Source of the DNA: CAIXSC01 sp046349915
GTDB taxonomy: Bacteria; Planctomycetota; Planctomycetia; Pirellulales; Pirellulaceae
NCBI GenBank assembly: GCA_046349915.1
Contig: JAXMBL010000004.1
Coordinates: 1,550,001-1,614,000, forward strand
Length of the DNA: 64,000 bases
Reading direction: 5' to 3'
Below, one piece after another: positions 54,841 through 64,000 of the stretch (the stretch's first letter is position 1; each line of letters begins with the position of its first letter). The translations under genes and the position numbers were made by a program. The notes under the pieces are model-generated. The model saw nothing but the letters and a program-made list of their open reading frames with translations, ran no database searches and was not told where the DNA came from.

Positions 54841-56559
54841 ATGGCGATTCGACGGCTCGGACAAATCTTTGTTGACCTTGGGTACATCACCGACCAGCAG
54901 CTCACGCTGTTGCTGGAAGAGCAGTCGGCGCATCCCACCGAAAAGATCGGCAAGCTCGCCGAAGAGATGGGGCTGATCACGGACGAGCAGCTGACGCATG
55001 CGTTGGCCGAGCAGTTAGGGCTTCAGGTATTCAACCTGGGGGACTTTCAGGTGCCGCGCGAAGTGTTGCGCGAGATCAGCGACACGATGGCGCAGATGTA
55101 CAAGGTGGTGCCGGTCAAGCTGGAAGACAACACGCTGACCGTGGCGACCAGCGAGCCGCAAAACCTGTCGACTCAAGACGAACTGCGGACCTTCCTGGGA
55201 CGCGATATTCGGCTGGTCGTGGTCACTCAGCTCGACTTGAAAAAGGCGCAGGAACGCTACTACGCGACCGAAGGGGACACCGTCGAGAGCATCATCTCCG
55301 AGTTGGAAGGGGATATGGATCTCAAGCGGGCCGCGGAGAACATCAGTCTGGATGGCCCGATCGACTTGACCAGCATGGAGCAGTTGGCCGATAGCGCGCC
55401 GGTGCGCAAGCTGCTCAACATGGTGCTGCTCTACGCGATCAAGGACCATGCCAGCGACATCCATCTCGAGCCGTTCGAGGACGAGTTCCGGATTCGCATC
55501 AAGGCGGATGGCGTGTTGTACGAAATGGTGCCGCCGCCTCGTCACTTGGCCTTTGCCATTACGACTCGTATCAAGGTGATGGCGAACCTGGACATTGCCG
55601 AACGGCGGTTGCCGCAAGACGGTCGTATTGAACTCACGGTCGGTGGACACCCGGTCGATTTGCGGGTGAGCGTGTTGCCGACGTTGTTTGGCGAGAGCGT
55701 CGTTATGCGGGTGCTCGATCGCTCGGTCGTGTCGCTCGACTTGAAGAAAGTGGGCATGGACGCGGGGACGATCAAGACGTTCCGGGAAGTGATCCAGCGC
55801 CCGAACGGCATCGTGCTGGTGACGGGCCCCACGGGTTCGGGCAAGACGACGACGCTCTATTCGGCGCTCAGCGAATTGAACTCGGTCGAGGACAAGTTGA
55901 TCACGACCGAGGACCCGGTGGAGTACGACATTGATGGGATCGTGCAGATTCCGATCGACCACGACATCGGCGTGACGTTCGCGGCTTGCTTGCGTGCCAT
56001 TTTGCGGCAAGATCCCGATACGATTCTGGTGGGCGAGATCCGCGACTTGGAGACGGCCGAGATCGCGATTCAGGCGTCGCTGACGGGGCACTTGGTGTTC
56101 AGCACGCTGCACACGAACGACGCCCCCAGCACGATCACTCGCTTGAAAGACATGGGAGTGCCGACGTTCTTGATCACGGCGACCGTCGAAGCCATTTTGG
56201 CTCAACGCTTGGTGCGTCGCGTGTGCAGTCAATGCCGCGAGCCCACGACGGTGACGGAAGATCAATTGTGGGAGTTGGGGCTGACGCCGGACTATATCCA
56301 GGGCCGCAAGTTCTTCCGCGGTCGCGGCTGCGAAGTCTGCAACAACACGGGCTACAAGTCGCGCGTGGGGCTGTTTGAGTTGATGATTATGAACGACGAG
56401 TTGCGCGACATGGTGATGAACAATGTGTCGACCGACGACATGCGCAAGGCGGCTCAGCGATTCGGCATGGTGTCGCTGCGCGAGGCCGGTTTGAATTTCG
56501 TGCAGGAGGGGATCACGACGCTGGACGAAGTGATCCGCGAAACGATTCTAGACGCTTAA
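54841..56559 (+). CDS. PilB/GspE-family secretion or pilus assembly ATPase 2
   Basis: 572 residues from ATG 54841, where the MshEN domain begins (RRLGQIFVDLGYITDQQL). A start at 54700 would prefix 47 residues without family similarity. The ATPase core has Walker A GPTGSGKTTTLYSAL near 328, TEDPVEYDIDGIVQ, and ILVGEIRDLETAEIAIQ. Zinc cysteines are CSQC near 461 and CEVCNN near 496. It is a paralogue of the ATPase at 51.1 kb. A GspF gene follows after 89 bp. Confidence 0.95.
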   Translation: MAIRRLGQIFVDLGYITDQQLTLLLEEQSAHPTEKIGKLAEEMGLITDEQLTHALAEQLGLQVFNLGDFQVPREVLREISDTMAQMYKVVPVKLEDNTLTVATSEPQNLSTQDELRTFLGRDIRLVVVTQLDLKKAQERYYATEGDTVESIISELEGDMDLKRAAENISLDGPIDLTSMEQLADSAPVRKLLNMVLLYAIKDHASDIHLEPFEDEFRIRIKADGVLYEMVPPPRHLAFAITTRIKVMANLDIAERRLPQDGRIELTVGGHPVDLRVSVLPTLFGESVVMRVLDRSVVSLDLKKVGMDAGTIKTFREVIQRPNGIVLVTGPTGSGKTTTLYSALSELNSVEDKLITTEDPVEYDIDGIVQIPIDHDIGVTFAACLRAILRQDPDTILVGEIRDLETAEIAIQASLTGHLVFSTLHTNDAPSTITRLKDMGVPTFLITATVEAILAQRLVRRVCSQCREPTTVTEDQLWELGLTPDYIQGRKFFRGRGCEVCNNTGYKSRVGLFELMIMNDELRDMVMNNVSTDDMRKAAQRFGMVSLREAGLNFVQEGITTLDEVIRETILDA

Positions 56560-56648
56560 AACAAGTTGCTCGCGGCGATTGCCAGCCCGATGTACTGGCA
56601 GCGATTCGAGCGACGTCGACAGACCAACGATAACAGAGGGTTGCCACG

Positions 56649-58043
56649 ATGCCCTGGTATGATTTTGAGGCGATGGATCAGACGGGTCAGGTCTTCCGCG
56701 ACAGCGTCGAAGCGCAGACGCAGGAGGAGGCCGAGACGATCATTCGTCAGCAGGGGCTCTTCCTGACGAAGCTCGCCCCCAAGAAGTCGACGGCGACGGC
56801 GGCGGTCGGCAAGTCGAAGCGCAAGAAGACGCTCGCCCTGGGCGGCGCTAGCGGCAAGGTGCTCTGCACGTTCACTCGTCAGCTCTCCATTCTGCAGGAC
56901 GCCGGTTTGCCCGTGCTGCGCAGCTTGAAGATTCTGGAGAGTCAGGCGAAGGCCGGGGCGCTCAAGAACGCCCTGATGGACGTCTGCGAGGAAATCGAAT
57001 CGGGAGCGACGCTCTCGGAAGCGATGGCGAAGAGCCCCAAGGTGTTCAGTCGGCTCTATATCAACATGATCAAGGCGGGCGAGGCGGGTGGTGCGCTCGA
57101 AGTGATCTTGCGACGTCTGGCCGACTTCATGGAGCGGGCCGAATCGTTGAAGCGCAAGGTCAAGGGTGCGATGATCTACCCGGTCGTGATCGTCAATGTG
57201 GCCGTCGGCATCTTGACGTTCATCATGATCAAGATCGTGCCCGTGTTTCAGAAGATGTTCGAAGAGTTCGAACTGAAGCTCCCTCCGCCGACCGAAATCT
57301 TGATCAAGATCTCCGAGTATACGTTTAAGTACTACCCGTTCTTCCCGCTGTTCCCGTTGGCGATCTGGCTCTCCATCAAGATCATTCGCAAGTTCCGGCC
57401 GGGGCGATTGGGTTGGGACTTGTACATGCTCAAACTGCCCGTGATCGGTAACTTGGTCGAGAAGAACATTCTGGCTCGTACTACTCGTACCTTGGGAACT
57501 TTGGTCTCCAGCGGCGTGCCGATTTTGGAAGGGCTGAACATTACTCGCGAGACATCGGGCAACGCGATGTTCGAGCTGATTTTCGGCAAGGTGTCGGACG
57601 CGATTCGCGAGGGTGAGACGATTGCCAAGCCGATGCGCGCGTACTCGAAGCCGCCCTTCCATCCGGTCGCGGCCTTCTTCTGGTTCATGACGGGTGCGTT
57701 GCCTTTCAGCTTTATCTTGTTCATCCCGAAGGTCGCCATGTACGGGCTCTACCTGTCGATGGGCGGCGGCGTGTTGGCGGTGCTCTTCTATCTGATGCGC
57801 ATGAAGACGCGCGTGGTGGATGAGCTAGTGGTGAACATGGTGGACGTGGGCGAGGAAACCGGCGAACTCGACACCATGTTGTACAAGGTGGCCGATTATT
57901 ACGACGAAGAAGTGACGACGTTGACCGATGGTTTGGTCAAGCTGTTGGAGCCGATGATGATCGTGTTCCTGGGAGGAGCGGTCGGCTTCATCGTGATTTC
58001 GCTGTTCATGCCCCTGGTCGACCTGATCACCAAGCTGTCGTAA
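56649..58043 (+). CDS. PilC/GspF inner-membrane platform protein
   Basis: 464 residues. Two GspF domains: first near residues 70-190 (FTRQLSILQDAGLPVLRSL, ESGATLSEAMAKSPKVFSRL), second in the C-terminal half (RTTRTLGTLVSSGVPILEGL, VDVGEETGELDTMLYKV). Transmembrane segments near 175-200 and 325-365, and a last helix near 435-460 (PMMIVFLGGAVGFIVISLFM). It anchors the ATPase and transfers motion to the pilins. Confidence 0.94.
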   Translation: MPWYDFEAMDQTGQVFRDSVEAQTQEEAETIIRQQGLFLTKLAPKKSTATAAVGKSKRKKTLALGGASGKVLCTFTRQLSILQDAGLPVLRSLKILESQAKAGALKNALMDVCEEIESGATLSEAMAKSPKVFSRLYINMIKAGEAGGALEVILRRLADFMERAESLKRKVKGAMIYPVVIVNVAVGILTFIMIKIVPVFQKMFEEFELKLPPPTEILIKISEYTFKYYPFFPLFPLAIWLSIKIIRKFRPGRLGWDLYMLKLPVIGNLVEKNILARTTRTLGTLVSSGVPILEGLNITRETSGNAMFELIFGKVSDAIREGETIAKPMRAYSKPPFHPVAAFFWFMTGALPFSFILFIPKVAMYGLYLSMGGGVLAVLFYLMRMKTRVVDELVVNMVDVGEETGELDTMLYKVADYYDEEVTTLTDGLVKLLEPMMIVFLGGAVGFIVISLFMPLVDLITKLS

Positions 58044-58195
58044 GCGTTCGTGAGTTACAAGCGGAGAGCGGACCGAGCGGCGGAGGCTGTGCGGTTCGCG
58101 GCGAATTACATCCCTTAGGAAGACGGGCCGCGGCGGCTTGAAGCCAGCGAAGGGCTGCTTCGAGGCGAGCGGATCGCGAGTCGGAGAAAACTGCT

Positions 58196-59035
58196 ATGTC
58201 GCGTTCGATTACTCGTCATCGGCGAGCCGGTTTCACGCTGGTGGAATTGCTGGTGGTAGTCATCATCATCGGCATCCTGGCCGCGCTGTTGATCCCCACG
58301 ATCAACGCGGCGCGTAACGCAGGACGCCGCGCCACGATCGCGATGGAACTGAGTCAGCTAGAGAGCGCCTTCGAGCAGTACAAGACGAACAACGGCAACG
58401 ATTATCCGCCCGACTGGAGCGATACGTCGTATGTCGTCAAGCACTTGGGGACGGCCTTCAATCGCCACGACCGAGCGGCGGCCGCGACCTGGATTAACAC
58501 GGAAAACCCGACTGGCTCGGCAGGTAAGTTGGATCCTGCCGAAGCAATCGTGTTTTGGTTGAGTTTGGTGAAGAAGGACACGCTGCGTCCGCTGACCAGC
58601 GCCAGCACGTCGTACAACGTCTACTTCGACTTCCGTCCCGAGCGACTGAAGGACGCCGATGGAGATGGATACAACGAGTACTACCCGCCGGGATTGGAGA
58701 ACACCCCTTACGTCTACTTCCATAACAAGACGTACGCCGTCGCGAACTACCCGAATACGACCGCCTACACGGGTCACAGCAACTTGGTGGCAATGGGACA
58801 GGCTCGCCCTTATGGATCACATATCCAAGCCATGACCTTAGCCTGGCAGGATCCCACGAAGTTTCAAATTGTGACGGCGGGGTTGGACGAGCAGTTTGGC
58901 GAGGCGATTACGCCGCCCGCTTACAAGATTACTCCGGGCAAACCGACTCCGTCAGGCGCCAACTTGACGAAGGGCGACTTCGATAACTTGACGAATTTCA
59001 GCAAGGGGAAGACGCTCGAGGATCTCACGCCATGA
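58196..59035 (+). CDS. Type II secretion / type IV prepilin (GspG-like)
   Basis: 279 residues. The prepilin motif RAGFTLVELLVV starts near residue 11, with cleavage after Gly and Glu at +5, followed by a ~20-residue hydrophobic helix (VVVIIIGILAALLIPTI). The mature part is longer than a classical GspG (~140) and has a DADGDGYNEY stretch that could bind calcium. It overlaps the next prepilin by 4 bp. Confidence 0.88.
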   Translation: MSRSITRHRRAGFTLVELLVVVIIIGILAALLIPTINAARNAGRRATIAMELSQLESAFEQYKTNNGNDYPPDWSDTSYVVKHLGTAFNRHDRAAAATWINTENPTGSAGKLDPAEAIVFWLSLVKKDTLRPLTSASTSYNVYFDFRPERLKDADGDGYNEYYPPGLENTPYVYFHNKTYAVANYPNTTAYTGHSNLVAMGQARPYGSHIQAMTLAWQDPTKFQIVTAGLDEQFGEAITPPAYKITPGKPTPSGANLTKGDFDNLTNFSKGKTLEDLTP

Positions 59036-60060
59036 ACCGCTTCACGGTGACAGGAGACAACTCGATGAAGACCGAACCGCATCGCGCACCACGCGAGAGA
59101 GCAAGTGGACCTGTCGGCGCCGAGCGCCGAGCGTTTACGCTGGTCGAGTTGCTGGTGGTGGTCGTGTTGATCGCCATGTTGTCTTCCGCCGTGTTGTTCG
59201 CGATGCACGGAGCGCTGGACGACGCCAAGGGCGACCGGACGAAGTCGCAGATCGCTCGCATCGATCGGTATATGGCCGACAAGTGGGAGTCGTATCGGAC
59301 TCGCCAAGTGCGATTCGCGATGCCGGCGAACCAAACGCCAAATCCGAGTTACATGGCGCTCTATCGCTTGCATGCGATTCGCGAGTTGATGCGGATGGAG
59401 TTGCCGGATCGCAAGTCGGACGTGATGTCGAATCCGGTGTCGCCGATCGCGGTGTCGTCGACGCTGCGTGGTTATCGTCGACGTTGCTTCTTGATCCTGG
59501 GTCCAGACCCCGGTCAGCCAAGTCAGCCTTATTATTCGAAGTGGTCGACGACGCACGAAGGGTCGGAGTGCTTGTATCTGATCTTGTCGGGATTGAACGA
59601 AGATGGCACGAATGCGGCGGCCGACACGTTGGATGTGACGGAGAAGGGGGATACCGACGGCGACGGGATGTTGGAAGTCTTGGATGCTTGGGGACGGCCT
59701 ATTGAATATGTGCGGTGGGCGCCCGCATTCGTCTCGGATCGTCAGCCGTATGGTATTCCGACGGCGGCCCTTTCGACGGCCGACGACCCCCTGGATCCGG
59801 CTCGCGTCGATCCTCGCTGGAGTTCGGGAATGGCGGCGCCGGGCTACAACCCATTCCCCTTGTATCCACTGATTTACAGTGCGGGTTCGGATGGTTTGTA
59901 TGAAGTGAACTCAGGGACGATTGCGTACGCGACGACAACGCCGCCGAACGATCCCTATGCGTTCATGTTTCCCTATGTGTCGGGGACGGAGCCTGCGGGC
60001 GTGTTGCTGGGCGGCGGGGCCGCGGACAACATTCACAACCATTTGTTGGAGGTGAAGTAA
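59032..60060 (+). CDS. Prepilin-type N-terminal protein 2
   Basis: 342 residues. ATG 59032 overlaps the previous stop; ATG at 59065 is an alternative. The prepilin motif ERRAFTLVELLVVVVLIA is at ~residue 35, with the helix to ~50. It lacks the usual Gly at -1 (Ala before Phe), which should be noted for peptidase recognition. The mature region contains DTDGDGMLEVLDAWGRPIEY, typical of GspG-like pseudopilins. Confidence 0.85.
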   Translation: MNRFTVTGDNSMKTEPHRAPRERASGPVGAERRAFTLVELLVVVVLIAMLSSAVLFAMHGALDDAKGDRTKSQIARIDRYMADKWESYRTRQVRFAMPANQTPNPSYMALYRLHAIRELMRMELPDRKSDVMSNPVSPIAVSSTLRGYRRRCFLILGPDPGQPSQPYYSKWSTTHEGSECLYLILSGLNEDGTNAAADTLDVTEKGDTDGDGMLEVLDAWGRPIEYVRWAPAFVSDRQPYGIPTAALSTADDPLDPARVDPRWSSGMAAPGYNPFPLYPLIYSAGSDGLYEVNSGTIAYATTTPPNDPYAFMFPYVSGTEPAGVLLGGGAADNIHNHLLEVK

Positions 60061-60061
60061 C

Positions 60062-61384
60062 ATGTTCCGTGCTGCTCACGAGCGAATACGAGCTGGACGA
60101 GTTCCCAGGGCCAGCACGCGCCAGGCAAGCGTGCGCCAGGCAAGCGTGCGCCAGGCAAGCGTGCGCCAAGGTGTGACGCTGATTGAATTGCTGATCGTCA
60201 TTGTGATTCTGATCATGGTGGCGTCGATCGCGATCCCCTTGGTTAGATTTAACTTTGGCGACAAGAAGATCCGTGAGTCAGCTCGACAATTGAACGCTTA
60301 CTTTGCGCTGGCGAAGACGCTGGCGGCCGAACGGAATCGGCAAGTCGGTGTGATGTTCGAGCGGACGTCGGGCAACTTGAACCAGTGCCTCTCGATGTAC
60401 TTGATCGAAGTGCCGCCGCCGTATGCGGGCGATTTGTTGGACGCTCGAGCTTACGTGCGACGCAATCCTGCAATCAATGCTGCAACTTATGGCTCGCAGT
60501 GGCAGGTAATCTTCGACACCGTGCATATCCCGTCGGGCGCGCCGCTGCAAAAGTGCGCGATGCTGACGCACACGAGGGCGTTGGTCGCTGATCAAGAGAC
60601 GTTCTTGATACAGTTCAACCATCGGGGCGGGGTGTACACCTGCAAGCGGTTTCAGGTGAGTTCCTCGCCTTCGCAAGATATCTTTGTGCTCCAAAACCCC
60701 AGCTCGGTCCCGATTCCTGGTTGCTGGATGCCCGCGGATCGCGACTCCATGTCGGGCGTGTACGACTTTAGCAAGACGGAATGGGGCGTTACCGGCACGG
60801 ATGACGACGGGTTTGGCGGAACGAACAACATCGAAGAGCAGGGGATTCCAGTTTCCTCCGCGACTCCACCGCTCGATGCCAGCGACTTCCCGATCGGCCT
60901 GCCGTTTCAGATTTATCTCAATCCCAAACGTACACAGGCTCAGCCGATCGATCTGCCCAATGGCGTTGCTGTTGATTTAGCATGGTCGGGAATGGGGGCA
61001 GGAGGGGCTGAGTTTGATGCCTTAGGAGGCATTGTCGGTACGCAAGCGAAGGCGGCGCCGGTCGGGGTTTTGTTCTCGCCAGGTGGGCAAGTGGAACGAG
61101 TTTACACGGGCGACGGCGGCTACGTGCTCGGCGACTCGACGTTGCATTTCCTGGTGGCAAGCGTCGAGACGATTCAGCCAGTGACGGGTGGAACCATGGT
61201 GCCCATGGTGAATCCGAAGATTGGGAACGATAGGAATCTCGAGGATCAAGGGCACCTGTGGATTTCGGTCGGAGCGAGTAACGCGAAGGTGACGACTGCC
61301 GAGAACTTCTACGATATCGCGGATACGACGCTGGCGAACTGCCGTCGGTTTGCTCGATCGGCTCAGACGAAGGGAGGCCGTTAG
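60062..61384 (+). CDS. Prepilin-type protein 3 with tandem-repeat leader (GspH-like)
   Basis: 440 residues; the start is one base after the preceding stop. The leader contains three in-frame copies of a 15-nt repeat (RQASV, nucleotides 60121-60165), then prepilin motif RQGVTLIELLIVIVILIM with Gly at -1 and Glu at +5. The long leader precedes cleavage. The mature region is large and variable. It lies between two other prepilins. Confidence 0.85.
   Translation: MFRAAHERIRAGRVPRASTRQASVRQASVRQASVRQGVTLIELLIVIVILIMVASIAIPLVRFNFGDKKIRESARQLNAYFALAKTLAAERNRQVGVMFERTSGNLNQCLSMYLIEVPPPYAGDLLDARAYVRRNPAINAATYGSQWQVIFDTVHIPSGAPLQKCAMLTHTRALVADQETFLIQFNHRGGVYTCKRFQVSSSPSQDIFVLQNPSSVPIPGCWMPADRDSMSGVYDFSKTEWGVTGTDDDGFGGTNNIEEQGIPVSSATPPLDASDFPIGLPFQIYLNPKRTQAQPIDLPNGVAVDLAWSGMGAGGAEFDALGGIVGTQAKAAPVGVLFSPGGQVERVYTGDGGYVLGDSTLHFLVASVETIQPVTGGTMVPMVNPKIGNDRNLEDQGHLWISVGASNAKVTTAENFYDIADTTLANCRRFARSAQTKGGR
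60121..60165 (+). repeat. Three perfect 15-nt tandem repeats in prepilin leader
   Basis: Copies of CCAGGCAAGCGTGCG at 60121, 60136 and 60151. The reading frame is preserved, adding five residues (RQASV) per copy. Confidence 0.95.
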
Positions 61385-61386
61385 TC

Positions 61387-62616
61387 ATGGCGCACGTCGT
61401 CGAGAAGTTGGACGAACGGGTGAGTCGAAGCGGAGGCCGTCGTCAGCAAGGCCGAGGTCAACGCTTGAATTCGCGGAAACGCGGTTTGAGCTTGATCGAA
61501 GTGATGTTTGCGATCGGCGTGGTGATGATTGGCCTGTTGGGGATCGCCGTCTTGGTTCCGATCGCGGGCCAGGCGGCTCGCGATGGCGTCAACTACGATC
61601 GTGCGTCGCGATTAGGGTTGAATTCGGTTCGCGAGTTTCAGATGCGGGAGATGGGGCGGCCAGACAATTGGCTTCGCCCCGACGGGACGGCCGTTGGAGT
61701 GCCTGCCTCGAATACGGTGGGCTTTTGCATCGATCCGCGATTCGTGGCCGTGCACAATGCGTTTCCGATGGCGCCGATTGATCCGCGCCGTTTCTTCCCC
61801 TATAGCGCGCCGATATGGGTGCCTCGTTTTGAACGCATCACGCTCCGAAATTGGAGTGCGTCGCTGACGAATAGTGGGATCATGGGGTCCGCGGCCGCCG
61901 ACGAGATTTTTGTGACAGGGGACGATTTGGACATCAATGCGCCGGTAGACCCACAATTGCCCGCGGAACAGATCTACTTCAACCAGACCCCTTCCAGCCC
62001 CGACAAACGCTCGTCGAAGGGGGCTTTTTCCTGGTTGGCGACCATTTCGCCGCAGAGTGATGCATGGTCGCTCGGTGGATCCACGAAGCAAGTGAATTAC
62101 ACCCTTTCGATCGTGGTTCTCCAAGGTCGCGACGCGTCGATGTCGATGGACGCGGTCAATGAGCGATGGGCGATCATCCCGTATACCACTTCGGGCGCGA
62201 CCATTACCGCAAACGGCTTTTATAGCGGTGGGATCGCGGGCGGCGATGTGCTGCTCTGCGATAAGACGCTTGCCTATGCGCTGTCAGGCGCTCCATCGCC
62301 TCCCGCGCCGGCGCCCGAGGATCTGGCGGTGAAGCGAGGGCAATGGATCATGTTGATTCGCGGTAGCGCCGCGGGGCCGGTGAGTCGCTGGTACAAGGTG
62401 ACCGAGGCGGACCCGGATGAATTGGGGACGACAACATCGAGCGAGTTGGCGGGAACATCGCCGCCGTCGGGGCATGCGGCTCGCCATGTTAGTTTGTTCG
62501 GACAAGATTGGCAAATTGACCCGGCAAATCAGACCTACGCCTGCATCATGCCTGGTGTGGTTGCGGTCTATGAGAAGACGATTCGGTTGGAGAGTTCCTC
62601 GTTGTGGACCCAATGA
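61387..62616 (+). CDS. Prepilin-type protein 4 (GspI/PilV-like)
   Basis: 409 residues, start ATG 61387 two bases after the previous stop. The prepilin motif KRGLSLIEVMFAIGVVMIGLLGIAVL is near residue 35, with Gly at -1 and Glu at +5. The motif and position suit GspI/PilV minor pilins. The mature region includes a Pro-rich linker (SGAPSPPAPAPED). Confidence 0.86.
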   Translation: MAHVVEKLDERVSRSGGRRQQGRGQRLNSRKRGLSLIEVMFAIGVVMIGLLGIAVLVPIAGQAARDGVNYDRASRLGLNSVREFQMREMGRPDNWLRPDGTAVGVPASNTVGFCIDPRFVAVHNAFPMAPIDPRRFFPYSAPIWVPRFERITLRNWSASLTNSGIMGSAAADEIFVTGDDLDINAPVDPQLPAEQIYFNQTPSSPDKRSSKGAFSWLATISPQSDAWSLGGSTKQVNYTLSIVVLQGRDASMSMDAVNERWAIIPYTTSGATITANGFYSGGIAGGDVLLCDKTLAYALSGAPSPPAPAPEDLAVKRGQWIMLIRGSAAGPVSRWYKVTEADPDELGTTTSSELAGTSPPSGHAARHVSLFGQDWQIDPANQTYACIMPGVVAVYEKTIRLESSSLWTQ

Positions 62617-62784
62617 TCGCGGGTGGGCTACGGCGAGTGGTTCGAGGTTTCTTTTCTTATCAGCGGGCAGGGAGTCGGAGCGTGGGAAAGCGAGAGCCAA
62701 CAATTAAGTCTCGCGATCCCCAGGTCTACGAATCATCGATGCGGCACGATTCCGTGCCGTGCCACAGCCCAAGGAGTCGCGCGA

Positions 62785-64000
62785 ATGTTACGACGTAAGC
62801 CCACCCGACGTGGAGTGATCTTGCTGGTCGTGCTCAGCTTGATCGTGCTGTTTACGCTGATCGCCGTTACGTACGCGATCGTGGCGAGTCAGTACAAGAT
62901 GACCGCGCGTGCCGCGGCCAAACTCGAAGTGGTCGGCGACGACCCCAGGAACGACCTGGATCGAGCGGCCTACATTGTGGTCCGCGATTCGAATGTCGAG
63001 TCGTCTCTCACGAGCCACAGTCTGCTGCGAGACAAGTTGGGGGTGGATGGCGTGCGTGGTCGAGTGACGTCGACGACGGCGATCCTCGGCGGTCAGTTCA
63101 TTCAAATGAACTACGCCGTGGTGAGTGGCACATTTGCGGATCAGGCAGCCCACTACAACGGCTGCGAGTTCAGTTTTGTGACAGGCGCTCAACGTGGCTA
63201 CACGACGCGAGTCATGGGGTACGATCCGACCAGTGCGCTGGTGCAAATCGCGACTCAGGATAACGACGCGGCGGCTGTAAACGTACCGGCCGTCGGCGAT
63301 GAGTTTGTGATTAACGGTCGCATGTTTAACGGTACGGGGTTTGGCTACGACACCCCGCAGGCGGCGTCCGACGTCCCCGCGCTGAATCAACTCACGCGGA
63401 TCAATAACCTGCCGTCGGGCGGCAATCCCTACACCGACGCGCCGGTCGCGTTGCTACCGCACTTTGCAGGCTACAGTTCGGCAACGCTTGATAGTAATGT
63501 CACGGATGTTGGCGGCGCCGATGAATCGTACGATGCGCCCGACTATCAGAACATGCACATTGCGATGGTACCGGCCAGCGCTTTGGGTTCAAACGATATT
63601 CTCCCCTCGTATCATCGCTCGGATTTGATCGCCTACTGGATCAAGTGGCTGAATCTGAACGTCATGACGATGTTGAGTCCGGCGGAAGCACGGCTGGTGT
63701 TCGAGCGACCCTACGGCAACGATTGGATCTTCAATACGGCTGACGAAACGGTTGCTCCCTGGCAGAACGTGCCACCACCAGTACGTGCAGCTATTGTCGA
63801 CTTGAAGCGTCGCCTCATTTTCCGCCCTTTGCCCGAAGATCACCCGGGATTCAATGGCGGAAACCCCATGTTCACCGTGCTCGGCGGCACGACTTTGGGC
63901 GCGCTGGACGCGGACGGCGACAACCGCGTCGATCGTTGGGACGTGGATAACGACGGGGATGGGATCGCCGATAGCATTTGGATCGACCCCGGTTTCCCGA
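62785..64000 (+). CDS. GspK-like minor pseudopilin, partial, runs off the window
   Basis: An open frame of at least 405 codons starts at ATG 62785 and continues to the window end with no stop. The N-terminus is RRGVILLVVLSLIVLFTLIAVTYAI, close to the GspK pattern (short basic leader, Gly, hydrophobic helix, no Glu at +5, as in true GspK). A DADGDNRVDRWDVDNDGDG segment near the end resembles calcium-binding repeats. It follows four prepilins, which fits a GspH-I-K tip complex. Confidence 0.8.
   Translation, partial: MLRRKPTRRGVILLVVLSLIVLFTLIAVTYAIVASQYKMTARAAAKLEVVGDDPRNDLDRAAYIVVRDSNVESSLTSHSLLRDKLGVDGVRGRVTSTTAILGGQFIQMNYAVVSGTFADQAAHYNGCEFSFVTGAQRGYTTRVMGYDPTSALVQIATQDNDAAAVNVPAVGDEFVINGRMFNGTGFGYDTPQAASDVPALNQLTRINNLPSGGNPYTDAPVALLPHFAGYSSATLDSNVTDVGGADESYDAPDYQNMHIAMVPASALGSNDILPSYHRSDLIAYWIKWLNLNVMTMLSPAEARLVFERPYGNDWIFNTADETVAPWQNVPPPVRAAIVDLKRRLIFRPLPEDHPGFNGGNPMFTVLGGTTLGALDADGDNRVDRWDVDNDGDGIADSIWIDPGFP

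Noticed and set aside
62604..62798. A 64-codon frame between prepilin 4 and the GspK-like gene, with ATG 62613 overlapping the previous stop
   Set aside because: No hydrophobic prepilin helix or family signal, Ser/Arg-rich translation, and it overlaps the GspK-like start; probably spacer.

Overview
The window looks like chromosomal DNA of a planctomycete, most plausibly a Pirellulales-type bacterium. The reasons are lineage-typical families (PVC-type DUF7133 dehydrogenase and planctomycete c-type cytochrome, BatA/VWA/MoxR/DUF58 block, GYF_2 protein, PQQ-like propeller protein, multi-prepilin cluster), GC-rich codons, many ATGA gene overlaps, and dispersed short hairpin repeats at the 3' ends of genes. 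No rRNA, CRISPR array, transposase or integrase was seen. There is one tRNA gene.

Layout. 1-3.1 kb: a dehydrogenase and a c-type cytochrome as two overlapping genes. 3.2-5.9 kb: a Ser/Thr kinase followed by two small helical proteins of unknown function, visibly less GC-rich than their surroundings. 6.2-21.1 kb: a co-oriented block of a prenyltransferase-like protein, BatA-type and VWA membrane proteins, a DUF4175-like protein, a 1475-residue Ala/Gln/Glu-rich coiled-coil protein, a MoxR ATPase and a DUF58 protein. 21.1-25.3 kb: an HTH protein, LarB, NnrD and a RibF fused to a barstar-like domain. 25.7-27.7 kb: an EF-hand protein. 28.0-28.2 kb: tRNA-Gly(CCC) and its terminator. 28.8-35.1 kb: two large DUF4062-NACHT-FGE proteins. 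35.3-50.8 kb: housekeeping and mixed genes (monomeric isocitrate dehydrogenase, methyltransferase, ClpP-like protein, FadL-like porin, XPB helicase with Bax1 nuclease, sigma factor, MaoC protein). 51.1-64 kb: type IV pilus / type II secretion genes (two PilB/GspE ATPases, PilT, PilC/GspF, four prepilins and a GspK-like protein that runs off the end).

The most striking system is the pair of NACHT proteins at 28.8-35.1 kb. Both end in a formylglycine-generating-enzyme / C-type-lectin-like domain whose last 105 nt look like variable regions of a diversity-generating retroelement (DGR). The two segments have equal length. Their 20 differences lie almost entirely at first and second codon positions in clustered codons, while third positions are nearly invariant, unlike the homologous coding sequence just upstream. 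No reverse transcriptase or template repeat is visible in the window, so these would be remote (trans) targets. The model is a DUF4062 effector or signalling domain, a NACHT switch and a diversified lectin-like sensor; this is inferred from architecture.

Other points of note are the RibF-barstar fusion, the XPB-Bax1 pair, three families of hairpin repeats sharing an 8-9 bp stem with a 3-nt loop, a perfect 31-bp inverted repeat at 28.64-28.71 kb, a tRNA-like relic beside the tRNA gene, and a ClpP-like protein whose expected catalytic Asp seems to be replaced by Gly.
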